From: Actinobacillus indolicus
GTDB taxonomy: Bacteria; Pseudomonadota; Gammaproteobacteria; Enterobacterales; Pasteurellaceae
Reading direction: 5' to 3'
DNA length: 56,213 nucleotides
Assembly (NCBI RefSeq): GCF_901764975.1
Contig: NZ_CABFKH010000012.1
Coordinates: 1-56,213, forward strand
Part shown: positions 12,056 to 20,578 of the stretch, one piece after another
Layout of the letters: every line of letters starts with the position of its first letter
Position numbering within the stretch: position 1 is the stretch's first letter
Position numbers and translations under genes: made by a program
The notes under the pieces: generated by a model
What the model was told of the DNA's origin: nothing
The model's database searches: none
What the model saw: only the letters and a program-made list of their open reading frames with translations

Positions 12056-13948
12056 TTATAATTCCCCTCTTTTCAACATCCCTTGCTTTTTCAAATTCAC
12101 CAACAAAATTGAAATCGCAGCAGGGGTAATGCCAGAAATACGGCTAGCTTGTCCGATAGAGACTGGACGGTGTTGCATCAGCTTCGCACGCACTTCGTTA
12201 GATAAACTTTCCACTTTGTCGTAATCAAATTCAGCTGGAATTTGGGTATTTTCATGGCGTTTGTGGCGTTCGATCTCTTGTTGTTGATGTTCAATATAAC
12301 CTTGATATTTAATCGAAATTTCCACTTGCTCGGCAGCTTCTTTATCTTCAATCGCTGGTGCAAAAGGGGCAATTTGAGTTAAGGCTTCGTAAGTCACTTC
12401 AGGACGGCGAATTAAATCTTCACCACTTGCTTCACGGGCAAGTGGGCTATTTAATAACGCATTCACTTCCGCAAGGTTCGCCATTTGTAAGTGCGCCCAC
12501 GTCTGTTTCAAGCGTGCTTTCTCTTTTTCGATGTTTTCCATTTTCTCGTTGAAACGAGCCCAACGCGCTTCATCAATTAAACCAAATTGATGGGCAATCG
12601 GTGTTAAACGGGCATCGGCGTTGTCTTCACGCAACAACAAGCGGTATTCCGCACGAGAAGTAAATACACGGTACGGTTCTTTAGTACCTAAAGTGCAGAG
12701 ATCGTCCACTAATACACCTGTGTAAGCTAAATCACGGGTCGGGAACCAAGACTCTTTACCCTGTACCTGTAAACCGGCGTTAATCCCTGCCAATAAACCC
12801 TGTGCAGCCGCTTCTTCGTAGCCCGTGGTGCCGTTAATTTGTCCAGCAAAGAATAAGCCGTCAATCGCTTTGGTTTCAAGGGTCGGTTTCAGATCACGCG
12901 GGTCGAAATAGTCGTACTCAATCGCATAACCCGGTTTGATAATACGAGTATTTTCCAACCCTTTCATTGAGTTGACGATCCCCATTTGTACATCAAACGG
13001 CAGACTGGTTGAAATACCATTTGGATAGACTTCAATGGTGGTTAAGCCTTCTGGCTCAAGGTAGATCTGATGGCTATTGCGATCGCTAAAACGCATCACT
13101 TTATCTTCGATCGATGGACAATAGCGTGGACCGATCCCTTCAATGATCCCCGTATACATCGGGCTACGATCTAAACTATTACGGATCAAATCGTGGGTTT
13201 GTTCGTTCGTATGTGTGATGTAACATGGAATTTGACGAGGGTGTTGCTCAACGGATCCCATAAATGACATTACAGGTAATACATCGTCACCGTGCTGTTT
13301 TGCCAACACATCAAAATTGATCGTACGTGCGTCTAAACGTGGTGGCGTACCTGTTTTTAACCGATCTACACGCAAATTAAGATCGCGTAAACGATCAGCC
13401 AACATCGTTGCCGCTGGATCGCCTGCACGTCCGCCTGCATAGTTATCTAAACCGATATGGATCTTACCCGCCAAGAAAGTGCCAGCGGTTAAAATCACTG
13501 ATTTCGCTTTAAAGGTTAATCCCATTTTGGTTACTGCACCAACAGCACGGTTATTTTCAACCAAAATATCGACCACTTCTTGTTGGAAAATGTCTAAATT
13601 TGGCTGATTTTCTAATGCAGTACGCACTGCTTGGCGGTAAAGCACGCGGTCTGCCTGTGCACGAGTGGCTCGAACCGCTGGGCCTTTAGAACTATTTAAC
13701 GTACGGAATTGTATCCCTGCTTTATCCGTAGCCGTTGCCATCAAACCGCCCATTGCATCAATTTCTTTAACTAAATGCCCTTTACCAATACCGCCAATGG
13801 CAGGATTGCAAGACATTTGTCCTAAGGTATCTACATTATGCGTTAAAAGTAGGGTTTTTAAACCCATACGTGCAGGGGCAAGTGCAGCTTCAGTACCTGC
13901 GTGTCCGCCACCCACTACGATCACATCGTATATTTCACGATAAATCAT
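12056..13948 (-). CDS. mnmG: tRNA uridine 5-carboxymethylaminomethyl modification enzyme, MnmG subunit
   Basis: 630 aa (E. coli 629), formerly GidA. With MnmE it uses FAD and methylene-tetrahydrofolate to modify the wobble uridine (U34) of several tRNAs. The FAD Rossmann motif [12 protein letters not shown] is at the N-terminus, followed by [17 protein letters not shown], and the C-terminal [20 protein letters not shown] segment that contacts MnmE is intact. The start codon faces oriC and transcription runs away from the origin. Confidence 0.98.
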   Translation of the reverse strand: MIYREIYDVIVVGGGHAGTEAALAPARMGLKTLLLTHNVDTLGQMSCNPAIGGIGKGHLVKEIDAMGGLMATATDKAGIQFRTLNSSKGPAVRATRAQADRVLYRQAVRTALENQPNLDIFQQEVVDILVENNRAVGAVTKMGLTFKAKSVILTAGTFLAGKIHIGLDNYAGGRAGDPAATMLADRLRDLNLRVDRLKTGTPPRLDARTINFDVLAKQHGDDVLPVMSFMGSVEQHPRQIPCYITHTNEQTHDLIRNSLDRSPMYTGIIEGIGPRYCPSIEDKVMRFSDRNSHQIYLEPEGLTTIEVYPNGISTSLPFDVQMGIVNSMKGLENTRIIKPGYAIEYDYFDPRDLKPTLETKAIDGLFFAGQINGTTGYEEAAAQGLLAGINAGLQVQGKESWFPTRDLAYTGVLVDDLCTLGTKEPYRVFTSRAEYRLLLREDNADARLTPIAHQFGLIDEARWARFNEKMENIEKEKARLKQTWAHLQMANLAEVNALLNSPLAREASGEDLIRRPEVTYEALTQIAPFAPAIEDKEAAEQVEISIKYQGYIEHQQQEIERHKRHENTQIPAEFDYDKVESLSNEVRAKLMQHRPVSIGQASRISGITPAAISILLVNLKKQGMLKRGEL

Positions 13949-14064
13949 CTTATTTGCCTTGATTGAATTCTGTTTAAATGAAAAGTTGTCTATTCTACCT
14001 GAAAAAACAAGATCTGAAAAAATGTTTTGGTTTGATCCTAGTCTAGATCTTGTAAGAGATCGGC

Positions 14065-14110
14065 GATCTTAATAAGAAAAAGATCTATTTATACAAAGAT
14101 CTTTATTATT
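14065..14110 (+). other. oriC DNA unwinding element (three 13-mers)
   Basis: GATCTTAATAAGA, GATCTATTTATAC and GATCTTTATTATT, spaced 16-17 bases apart, resemble the E. coli L, M and R 13-mers (GATCTnTTnTTTT). They lie on the mnmG side of the DnaA boxes. Confidence 0.85.
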
Positions 14111-14222
14111 GCTGTTATTAAATTACCTGTAAAACGAGTATAACTGAAAAATAAGTAATTTAATCAACGTGTTAAGTAAGATCCAATGCTGTAAAGATCT
14201 TGAATAGGACAATGATCTAACC

Positions 14223-14321
14223 TGTGGATAAATAGTTGAGTTATCCACAGTTATAAAATTTTTAGAAGTTATTCAAGAATAGATCTCAAGATAAATACAA
14301 GAAAATTGAGAGTTATCCACA
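14223..14321. other. oriC DnaA box cluster
   Basis: Perfect 9-mers: TGTGGATAA 14223-14231 (reverse orientation), TTATCCACA 14241-14249 and 14313-14321. The first two face each other with 9 bp between. Weaker boxes may exist but I could not call them. Confidence 0.9.
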
Positions 14322-14343
14322 AGTGAATGAGAGTGAAAAATCA

Positions 14344-14583
14344 TCATTTATCTAAGATTTGATTGATTTCATCACGATATTGTTGTGCTTTCGTACCTAA
14401 AATAACATGAATATGCTGATTGACTTCTAATACATCCAATGCGCCTAATTCAATAAGTTTGGCTTTATTGATTTGGCTAAGATCATGAATGGCTACACGT
14501 AAACGTGTCATACACGCATCAACAGATATAATGTTTTGTGCTGAGCCTAGAGCAGTTACCAATTCATTTGCATGATTTGACAT
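14344..14583 (-). CDS. Stand-alone glucose-type PTS EIIB domain
   Basis: 79 aa, a single EIIB domain without EIIC or EIIA. The phosphorylated cysteine is C24 in VDACMTRLRVAI. It aligns with the EIIB domain of the EIICB permease at the left end of the window, including ALGSAxNI, LxALGALDVLEV and the ending DEINQIL. The ribosome site AGGAG precedes the ATG. It sits between oriC and the divergent fucR and shares a 180-bp control region with it that contains a perfect CRP site. It could serve an EIIC encoded elsewhere, act as a phosphate relay or act as a regulator; the sequence does not decide. Confidence 0.85.
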   Translation of the reverse strand: MSNHANELVTALGSAQNIISVDACMTRLRVAIHDLSQINKAKLIELGALDVLEVNQHIHVILGTKAQQYRDEINQILDK

Positions 14584-14670
14584 AAATTAATCTCCTATTG
14601 ATATAAAATTGAGCGCAATAGTCTAATCTCTTCAATTTAAACTGCTAGGTGATTTTGATTGATTTACATA

Positions 14671-14692
14671 ATTTGTGATTTGATTCACAAAT
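14671..14692. promoter_or_regulatory. CRP site between EIIB gene and fucR
   Basis: TGTGATTTGATTCACA (14674-14689) is a perfect TGTGA-N6-TCACA, with ATT/AAT flanks extending the palindrome to 22 bp. It stands in the divergent region 14584-14764, about 83 bp before the fucR start and 98 bp before the EIIB start. Confidence 0.85.
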
Positions 14693-14764
14693 CAAGCGGT
14701 AGATCGTTTTCTTTTCTCAAAAAAAACATACAATTTTACGGAATTTTGACAAGGAAAAACGTCT

Positions 14765-15511
14765 ATGCAACAACGCCAACAACTTATCTTAAAATATATT
14801 GAAACCTATCATGAGGCTTCTGTTCAAGAGCTTGCAAATCATCTCAATGTCTCTTTAGAAACTATCCGTCGTGATTTAAACAAAATGGCGAAAGAAGGGC
14901 TTTTGTATCGTACTCACGGTGGTGCGGTCAGCCATAAAAATCGAGACATTGGGCGCTCTTTTGATGCTCGCCGTCGAATGAATAGTGACGTGAAAAAGTC
15001 TATTGCGGAAAACGCACTAGAGCATTTTTTTGCTGGAGCTGTGATAGGTTTAGATGCGAGTTCAAGTAGTTGGAATTTTGCACAACTCTTACCTGATCTA
15101 CCTTGTACGGTCGTTACCAGTTCTATGCATAATATTCGAGCATTAGCCAATAAAACCAGCATTGAGATCATTGCAACAGGTGGTGTGTATTCAGCAAAAT
15201 ACGATGCATTTTATGGATCTCTTTCAGGACATCTACTTTCTCGTTTAAATATAGATATTGCCATTTGTTCTTGCACTGGCATTGCAGATGGAATTGTTTG
15301 GGAATCGAATGAAATGAATGCAATAGCTAAACGAAAAATGTTAGCAGCAAGTAAGAAAGTATTTTTATTAGCGGATCATTCAAAGTTTGAACGTAAAGAT
15401 CTGATACAACTTTGTGATCTTTCTACGATTCATCATCTATTTACGGATCGAACTCCACCTTCATCTATTCAGCAACTTTGCCATCAACATCAAATCACGA
15501 TTACCCTTTAA
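14765..15511 (+). CDS. fucR: L-fucose operon activator, DeoR family
   Basis: 248 aa. The N-terminal helix-turn-helix is VQELANHLNVSLETIRRDLNKM (about residues 20-41) followed by GLLYRTHGGAV, the DeoR signature. The C-terminal sugar-phosphate sensing domain contains DASSSSWNFAQLLPD and a TGGVYSAKYDAFYG segment. In E. coli FucR responds to fuculose-1-phosphate and activates the fuc genes. It stands alone, ahead of the fucI unit, with a CRP site upstream. I see no copy of the TGCCCGA operator ahead of fucR itself. Confidence 0.93.
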   Translation: MQQRQQLILKYIETYHEASVQELANHLNVSLETIRRDLNKMAKEGLLYRTHGGAVSHKNRDIGRSFDARRRMNSDVKKSIAENALEHFFAGAVIGLDASSSSWNFAQLLPDLPCTVVTSSMHNIRALANKTSIEIIATGGVYSAKYDAFYGSLSGHLLSRLNIDIAICSCTGIADGIVWESNEMNAIAKRKMLAASKKVFLLADHSKFERKDLIQLCDLSTIHHLFTDRTPPSSIQQLCHQHQITITL

Positions 15512-15515
15512 TCAT

Positions 15516-15553
15516 TTGCCCGATTTTCCCTTTTATATCACGAAATCGGGCAA
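15516..15553. promoter_or_regulatory. Putative FucR operator of fucIKUA (also fucR terminator)
   Basis: TGCCCGA at 15517-15523 and TCGGGCA at 15546-15552, start-to-start 29 bp, with extended arms TTGCCCGATTT / AAATCGGGCAA. The same half-sites stand ahead of three other fucose units. Here the right arm is followed by TCTTTTT and the fucR stop lies 5 bases before, so it may terminate fucR as well. The right half-site centre is 60.5 bp before the CRP centre. Confidence 0.65.
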
Positions 15554-15581
15554 TCTTTTTGCAAAAAAATCATTCAATCTG

Positions 15582-15590
15582 ACCGCTTGT
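15582..15590 (-). repeat. DNA uptake signal sequence
   Basis: ACCGCTTGT on the plus strand, preceded by a TTTTTGCAAAAAAAT tract, between the putative FucR operator and the CRP site. Confidence 0.75.
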
Positions 15591-15601
15591 TGTTCGCTTT
15601 T

Positions 15602-15617
15602 TGTGAGCGAATTCACA
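15602..15617. promoter_or_regulatory. CRP site of fucIKUA
   Basis: TGTGAGCGAATTCACA, a perfect TGTGA-N6-TCACA, centre about 105 bp before the fucI ATG and 60.5 bp after the right FucR half-site. Confidence 0.85.
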
Positions 15618-15714
15618 AAATCCGTACAAACTTGGTAAAAAAACTTTTTTCATTGTCAAGAAGTTGCAAAATATCCCCGTCAATTATTTAAACCAACCAG
15701 TTAAGGGGATTTTT

Positions 15715-17481
15715 ATGACTCAACTCAAATCAACTCCAGTAAAAATTGGTATCCGCCCAACCATTGATGGTCGCCGTCTTGGGGTGCGTGAATCATTGGA
15801 AGATCAAACAATGAATATGGCAAAAGCGGTGGCGAAGCTCATTAGCCAAGAAGTTCGCCATACAAACGGAGATTTCGTCGAATGTGTAATTGCCGATACC
15901 TGTATCGGTGGTGTATTTGAAGCGGCAGCTTGTGCTGAAAAATTTAAACGTGAAAATGTGGGTGCAGTGATTACTGTAACACCTTGCTGGTGCTATGGTT
16001 CAGAAACCATTGATATGGATCCACATATGCCAAAAGCGATTTGGGGCTTTAACGGTACGGAACGTCCAGGGGCAGTTTATTTAGCCGCTTCGCTTGCAGG
16101 GCATAACCAAATGGGCTTGCCAGCATTCTCTATCTACGGCACAGATGTACAAGAAGCAAGCGATCAATCTATCCCTGATGATGTGCGTGAAAAATTACTT
16201 CGCTTTGCCCGTGCAGGTTTAGCGGTAGCGACCTTACGTGGTAAATCTTATCTCTCTATCGGTTCTGTTTCGATGGGTATCGCAGGCTCTATCGTTAATC
16301 AAGAATTTTTCCAAGATTACCTTGGTATGCGTAACGAATATGTCGATATGTCTGAACTCACTCGCCGTATGGAACGTGGTATTTACGACAAAGAAGAGTA
16401 TGAGTTGGCATTGAAATGGGCAAATGAATTTTGCATTGAAGGGGTTGATGTCAATGCACCTGAAAACCAAATGAGTGCGGAAGAGAAAGCAAAATTGCGT
16501 GAAACTTTGGTGAAAATGACCATTATCACCCGTGATTTAATGGTGGGTAATCCAAAACTTGCTGAACTCAATTTTGGTGAGGAAGCCTTAGGCCACAATG
16601 CGATTGCAGCCGGTTTCCAAGGACAACGTCATTGGACAGACCACAGCCCGAACGGCGACTTTATGGAAGCCTTACTTAACTCAACTTATGACTGGAACGG
16701 TGTTCGTCCACCATATATTCTTGCGACCGAAAACGACTCGCTCAATGCAGTTAATATGTTGTTCGGTAATCTCTTAACCGGTCAAGCACAAATCTTTGCC
16801 GATGTGCGTACTTACTGGAGCCAAGACTCCGTAGAACGTGTCACTGGCTGGCGACCAGAAAGTGGCTTTATTCACTTAATCAACTCAGGTTCAGCTGCAT
16901 TAGACGGTACAGGACAACATACCGATAAAGACGGCAAACCTGTGATTAAACCATACTGGGAAGTAACAGAAGAAGATGGCAAACGTTGCTTAGAAAATAC
17001 TCGTTGGTGTCCAGCGGTTTACGAATACTTCCGTGGCGGTGGTTTATCTTCACAATATCTCACCAAAGGTGGAATGCCGTTTACGATGCACCGCATCAAT
17101 CTCGTGAAAGGTGTCGGCCCTGTATTACAAATTGCGGAAGGCTGGTCTATCGACTTACCTGAACATGTCCACGACATTCTCAACAAACGTACCAACGAAA
17201 CTTGGCCAACCACTTGGTTTGTACCACGTTTAACAGGACAAGGTGCGTTCACTGATGTTTATTCTGTGATGGCAAACTGGGGAGCGAACCACTGCGTTGC
17301 TACTTACGGACACGTTGGTGCGGATTTAATTACCCTTGCTTCAATGTTGCGTATTCCAGTCAATATGCACAACGTGGCAGATAAAGATGTGTTCCGCCCA
17401 AGTGCGTGGAGTATGTTCGGACAAGATAAAGAAGGTCAAGATTACCGTGCTTGTGCGAACTTTGGACCGCTTTATCGTTAA
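15715..17481 (+). CDS. fucI: L-fucose isomerase
   Basis: 588 aa, Mn-dependent conversion of L-fucose to L-fuculose, first step of fucose breakdown. It aligns with E. coli FucI from [20 protein letters not shown] to the C-terminal [15 protein letters not shown]. The segments [37 protein letters not shown] and NWGANH, which line the active site and metal site, are present. I chose the ATG at 15715 (AAGGGG 6 bases before); the frame is open 17 codons further upstream but without a ribosome site. Confidence 0.97.
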   Translation: MTQLKSTPVKIGIRPTIDGRRLGVRESLEDQTMNMAKAVAKLISQEVRHTNGDFVECVIADTCIGGVFEAAACAEKFKRENVGAVITVTPCWCYGSETIDMDPHMPKAIWGFNGTERPGAVYLAASLAGHNQMGLPAFSIYGTDVQEASDQSIPDDVREKLLRFARAGLAVATLRGKSYLSIGSVSMGIAGSIVNQEFFQDYLGMRNEYVDMSELTRRMERGIYDKEEYELALKWANEFCIEGVDVNAPENQMSAEEKAKLRETLVKMTIITRDLMVGNPKLAELNFGEEALGHNAIAAGFQGQRHWTDHSPNGDFMEALLNSTYDWNGVRPPYILATENDSLNAVNMLFGNLLTGQAQIFADVRTYWSQDSVERVTGWRPESGFIHLINSGSAALDGTGQHTDKDGKPVIKPYWEVTEEDGKRCLENTRWCPAVYEYFRGGGLSSQYLTKGGMPFTMHRINLVKGVGPVLQIAEGWSIDLPEHVHDILNKRTNETWPTTWFVPRLTGQGAFTDVYSVMANWGANHCVATYGHVGADLITLASMLRIPVNMHNVADKDVFRPSAWSMFGQDKEGQDYRACANFGPLYR

Positions 17482-17510
17482 TTAAATCTTTTCTGACATT
17501 CTAACCAAAT

Positions 17511-17608
17511 TCCCCTCCCCCGCTTGCGGGGGAGGGTTAGGGAGGGGGGACTACTTGCTTTGTTATATCCCCTCCCCCCTAGCCCCCTCCCGCAAGCGGG
17601 AGGGGGGA
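17511..17608. repeat. GC-rich REP-like inverted repeat between fucI and fucK
   Basis: A left arm (17511-17550) and an imperfect inverted right arm (17568-17608) enclose 17 bases. Each arm itself holds a small palindrome: CCCCCGC-TT-GCGGGGG on the left and CCCTCCCGC-AA-GCGGGAGGG on the right. The element is far more GC-rich than its surroundings and sits inside the fuc operon without disrupting a gene. It differs from the GTAGGGGCGGG family seen at 19067. Confidence 0.75.
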
Positions 17609-17630
17609 TAATTATCAAGGAGATAATTCT

Positions 17631-19064
17631 ATGCCAATCGCATTCATCTTCGATTGTGGTGCAACCAATTTACGCACAGTGGCAATGGATCATCACGGCA
17701 AATTACTGGCGGTACATCACATTGCAAACAATACCCAACAAGGTAAAGAAGCAACTGACTATCACATTTGGGATATTGAAGAGATCTGGTCAAAACTAAT
17801 GATCTGTGCCAAACAAACCCTAGCACAACTTACCCCTGAACAACGGCAAGATATTGTCGGGATTTCGGTCACGACCTTTGGGGTGGACGGGGCGATTTTT
17901 GATAAACAAGGCAAACAGCTCTACCCGATTATTTCGTGGAAATGCCCACGTACTCAGCCGATTATGCAAGCACTCGGCGATTATCTCGATGTGGAAAAAC
18001 TCTACCAACGCAACGGAGTGGGGCGTTACAGCTTTAACACGTTGTTCAAACTGCTTTGGTTGAAACAACATAAACCCGAACTTTACGCACAAGCGGAGAG
18101 TTTCTTGTTTATTTCTTCCATTCTCACTTATCGTTTAACAGGCGTACAAAGCACCGACAGAACAATGGCTGGCACATCAATGATGACCAACATTGCAAGC
18201 GATTCGTGGGATAGCGAAGTGTTGAACGTGTTAGGCTTAACGGCAAACCATTTCCCACCGATGAAAAGTGCAGGAGAAAAAATCGGCACATTACTGCCTA
18301 CACTTGCTGAAGAGCTTGGTTTATCGGCGGATATTCCTGTTCTCTCTTGCGGACACGATACCCAGTTTGCGATCTTCGGCTCAGGTGCTGGTTACAACCA
18401 ACCAGTATTAAGCTCTGGCACTTGGGAAATTTTAATGGCTCGCACCCAACAAGCCAAACCTGAATGGCAATATGTCAAAGACGGCTTAACCATTGAATTT
18501 GACAGCCAAGCAGGCTATTTCAATCCAGGTGTGCAATGGGTCAGCTCTGGCATTATGGAGTGGCTCGGTAAACGCTTCTTTAGCGATGTTGCAGGCACAG
18601 CGGATTATTATCCAACGATGATTAACGAAGGCTCACAAGTTCCGGCAGGCTCAAACGGCGTAAAACTGGTCGGCAATTTTGATGGCACCAGCCAACAAAC
18701 AGGCTCAATCGAAGGGCTTTCAATGCACACCCAACGGGGCGAAATTTATCGTGCCGGTTTGGAATATATGGCTCACCGTTTGAAAGCAGGACTTGATGTG
18801 TTGCAACAAGTCGGGCAGTTCAACGCAGAAAGTATTATCTGTGTCGGTGGCGGTTCAAAAAATGGCTTATGGAACCAAATCCGTGCCGACGCCCTTAACC
18901 GCCCAATTGATGTGGTTGATATGTCCGAAACCACCGTGTTAGGTGCAGCGATGTTTACGCTCACTGGTGCAGGCGTATTCGATAATATCGAACAAGCGCA
19001 ACAGGCAATGAAACCTGCGTTTAAACGGGTTGAGCCGAGTGGGAATGTGAACGTATATAGATAA
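17631..19064 (+). CDS. fucK: L-fuculokinase
   Basis: 477 aa, FGGY-family kinase that makes L-fuculose-1-phosphate. The N-terminal ATPase fold begins FIFDCGATNLRTVAMD; GISVTTFGVDGAIFD carries the FGxDG motif; later LSCGHDTQFAIFGSGAG, LSSGTWEIL and the C-terminal signature IICVGGGSKNGLWNQIRADALNRPI are present. The start has AAGGAG 9 bases upstream. It follows the REP-like repeat. Confidence 0.96.
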   Translation: MPIAFIFDCGATNLRTVAMDHHGKLLAVHHIANNTQQGKEATDYHIWDIEEIWSKLMICAKQTLAQLTPEQRQDIVGISVTTFGVDGAIFDKQGKQLYPIISWKCPRTQPIMQALGDYLDVEKLYQRNGVGRYSFNTLFKLLWLKQHKPELYAQAESFLFISSILTYRLTGVQSTDRTMAGTSMMTNIASDSWDSEVLNVLGLTANHFPPMKSAGEKIGTLLPTLAEELGLSADIPVLSCGHDTQFAIFGSGAGYNQPVLSSGTWEILMARTQQAKPEWQYVKDGLTIEFDSQAGYFNPGVQWVSSGIMEWLGKRFFSDVAGTADYYPTMINEGSQVPAGSNGVKLVGNFDGTSQQTGSIEGLSMHTQRGEIYRAGLEYMAHRLKAGLDVLQQVGQFNAESIICVGGGSKNGLWNQIRADALNRPIDVVDMSETTVLGAAMFTLTGAGVFDNIEQAQQAMKPAFKRVEPSGNVNVYR

Positions 19065-19066
19065 TT

Positions 19067-19146
19067 CGTAGGGGTGGGGTTTATCCCCACCCGTACAGAA
19101 TTTAATAACATTGATTATTCGGGCGGGGATAAACCCCGCCCCTACG
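19067..19146. repeat. REP-like inverted repeat, GTAGGGGYGGGG family
   Basis: Two 27-base arms, 19067-19093 and 19120-19146, are inverted copies (CGTAGGGGTGGGGTTTATCC... against ...CCCGCCCCTACG) differing in T/C at a few sites, separated by 26 bases. It lies between fucK and fucU. Related copies are at 49755-49783 and 56152-56213. Confidence 0.85.
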
Positions 19147-19163
19147 AAAAGGATTAAATAAAT

Positions 19164-19604
19164 ATGTTAAAAGGCATTCACCCTGCACTTTCCCCTGAAT
19201 TGCTGAAAGTGCTTGCAGAGATGGGACACGGTGACGAGATCGTCTTGTCAGATGCTCATTTTCCTGCACATCAATTACATCATAAAGTGATCCGTGCAGA
19301 TGGTATTCAAATTGCCACCTTACTTGAAGCGATCACCCCATTATTTGAATATGACCAATATGTCGAACGCCCACTGGCAATGATGCAAGCGGTTCCTGGC
19401 GACAGCCTTGATCCAGCGGTTGAAGAACGTTATCTCGCAGCAATTGCAAAAATTAACGGAAAAGCACCGCTTGTTGAACGTGTTGAACGCTTTGCCTTTT
19501 ACGACAGAGCAAAAACTGCTTTTGCCGTAGTGATTACAGGCGAATTAGCCAAATACGGCAACATCATCTTGAAAAAAGGCGTTACCCCAGTTTTAACAGA
19601 TTAG
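19164..19604 (+). CDS. fucU: L-fucose mutarotase
   Basis: 146 aa. Interconverts alpha and beta anomers of L-fucose so that FucI receives its substrate. It matches E. coli FucU almost throughout: [53 protein letters not shown] and [14 protein letters not shown]. The histidine in DAHFPAH and the tyrosine/aspartate in RFAFYDRA belong to the active site. It lies between fucK and fucA. Confidence 0.96.
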   Translation: MLKGIHPALSPELLKVLAEMGHGDEIVLSDAHFPAHQLHHKVIRADGIQIATLLEAITPLFEYDQYVERPLAMMQAVPGDSLDPAVEERYLAAIAKINGKAPLVERVERFAFYDRAKTAFAVVITGELAKYGNIILKKGVTPVLTD

Positions 19605-19613
19605 GAGGATAGT

Positions 19614-20267
19614 ATGAATCGTCAAACATTAGCAAGAAAAATTATTGACACCTGTTTGGAAATGACCCGTTTGGGGTTAAACCAAGGTACGGCAGGAAAC
19701 ATCAGTGTCCGTTATCAAGATGGTATGCTGATCACCCCGTCAGGTATGCCTTATGAAAAAATGACGGAAGACGACATTGTCTATGTGGATAACGAAGGCA
19801 ATTTTGAAGCAGGAAAACTGCCGTCAAGCGAATGGCAATTCCACCTTGCCGTGTACCAAACCCGTCCAGAGTTAAATGCTGTGGTGCATAACCACGCCAT
19901 CAACTGTACTGGCGTATCTATCTTAAATAAAGATATTCCCGCTATTCATTATATGATTGGCGTGACGGGGACAGATCACGTTCCATGTGTGCCTTACGCC
20001 ACTTTCGGTACTTGGCAACTGGCGGAATATGTAAAACAAGGTATCGCAAAAAGCAAAGCGATTTTATTACAACATCACGGTATGATTGCTGCCGAAGTTA
20101 ATCTTGAAAAAGCGCTTTGGGTCGCACATGAAGTAGAGGTATTAGCCGAATGGTATCTGAAACTCTTGGCTATCACCCCTAATGTCCCAGTGCTTTCTGA
20201 TGAAGAGATTAAGGTTGTTTTAGGCAAATTCTCGACTTATGGATTGAGAGTGGAAGAGAAACATTAA
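19614..20267 (+). CDS. fucA: L-fuculose-1-phosphate aldolase
   Basis: 217 aa, class II zinc aldolase that splits fuculose-1-phosphate into dihydroxyacetone phosphate and L-lactaldehyde. GTAGNISVRYQDGMLITPSGMPY gives the phosphate-binding part, SSEWQFHLAVY the catalytic acid, and VVHNHAINC plus LQHHGMIA the zinc histidines. Starts 9 bases after fucU with TTAGGAGG. Last gene of the unit; its lactaldehyde goes to FucO or AldA, both encoded downstream. Confidence 0.97.
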   Translation: MNRQTLARKIIDTCLEMTRLGLNQGTAGNISVRYQDGMLITPSGMPYEKMTEDDIVYVDNEGNFEAGKLPSSEWQFHLAVYQTRPELNAVVHNHAINCTGVSILNKDIPAIHYMIGVTGTDHVPCVPYATFGTWQLAEYVKQGIAKSKAILLQHHGMIAAEVNLEKALWVAHEVEVLAEWYLKLLAITPNVPVLSDEEIKVVLGKFSTYGLRVEEKH

Positions 20268-20283
20268 TTTAATGTTATATCAG

Positions 20284-20319
20284 AAGGGCGAGTAACTAAA
20301 CTACTCGCCCTTATTTTTT
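20284..20319 (+). terminator. Intrinsic terminator of fucIKUA
   Basis: AAGGGCGAGTA (20284-20294), loop of 7, TACTCGCCCTT (20302-20312), then TATTTTTT. Eleven-bp stem, 16 bases after fucA. Confidence 0.9.
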
Positions 20320-20384
20320 CTACAATCGGTAGGATTAGTTACAAATTTTGCAAATGATCTTACCGCTTATTATTGCTTTGTATA

Positions 20385-20420
20385 TGCCCGATTTTTCTAT
20401 ATTTTTCAAAAAATCGGGCA
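20385..20420. promoter_or_regulatory. Putative FucR operator of the ABC importer
   Basis: TGCCCGA 20385-20391 and TCGGGCA 20414-20420, start-to-start 29 bp as at fucI. The arms extend to TGCCCGATTTTT / AAAAATCGGGCA. The fucA unit already has its own terminator and no T-run follows here, so an operator is the better reading. The right half centre lies 50.5 bp before the CRP centre. It occupies the middle of the 311-bp gap between fucA and the importer. Confidence 0.68.
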
Positions 20421-20459
20421 GGTTTATTTTGTGAAAAAATAATCAATAAATGATTTTTT

Positions 20460-20475
20460 TGTGACACTTTTCACA
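20460..20475. promoter_or_regulatory. CRP site of the ABC importer operon
   Basis: TGTGACACTTTTCACA, perfect TGTGA-N6-TCACA, centre 111 bp before the start at 20579. Confidence 0.85.
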
Positions 20476-20578
20476 ATTTTAACATTTCAATGTAAATCCA
20501 CTTTGAAAACTGTCAACTTTGTACAAATATGCTTTCACTACTTTAGTAAGATATTTCTATATTGTAATGGAGGCAGAT

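Larger units (their letters stand above)
13949..14343. other. oriC: Chromosomal replication origin oriC
   Basis: 395 bp without a gene, next to mnmG as in E. coli. From the mnmG side there are three 13-mers beginning GATCT at 14065-14077, 14082-14094 and 14098-14110 (a DNA unwinding element), a perfect IHF consensus AATCAACGTGTTA at 14162-14174, and three perfect DnaA boxes: TGTGGATAA at 14223-14231, TTATCCACA at 14241-14249 and 14313-14321. Eleven GATC Dam/SeqA sites fall between 14011 and 14285. The order of unwinding element then DnaA boxes, and the orientation to mnmG, match E. coli oriC. Confidence 0.93.

Noticed and set aside
15516-15553. TGCCCGA hairpin as merely the fucR terminator
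   Set aside because: Possible at this one copy, but three further copies stand where a terminator already exists and all sit ahead of fucose units.
15664-15714. Longer FucI start
   Set aside because: The extra 17 residues have no family match and no ribosome site; ATG 15715 has AAGGGG.
18773-19111. 112-codon frame antisense to fucK
   Set aside because: Shadow of the conserved fucK frame, with an end lying in the repeat.
17511-19146. Repeats in the fuc operon as a CRISPR array
   Set aside because: Only paired inverted arms, no regular direct repeats with unique spacers, and no cas genes in the window.
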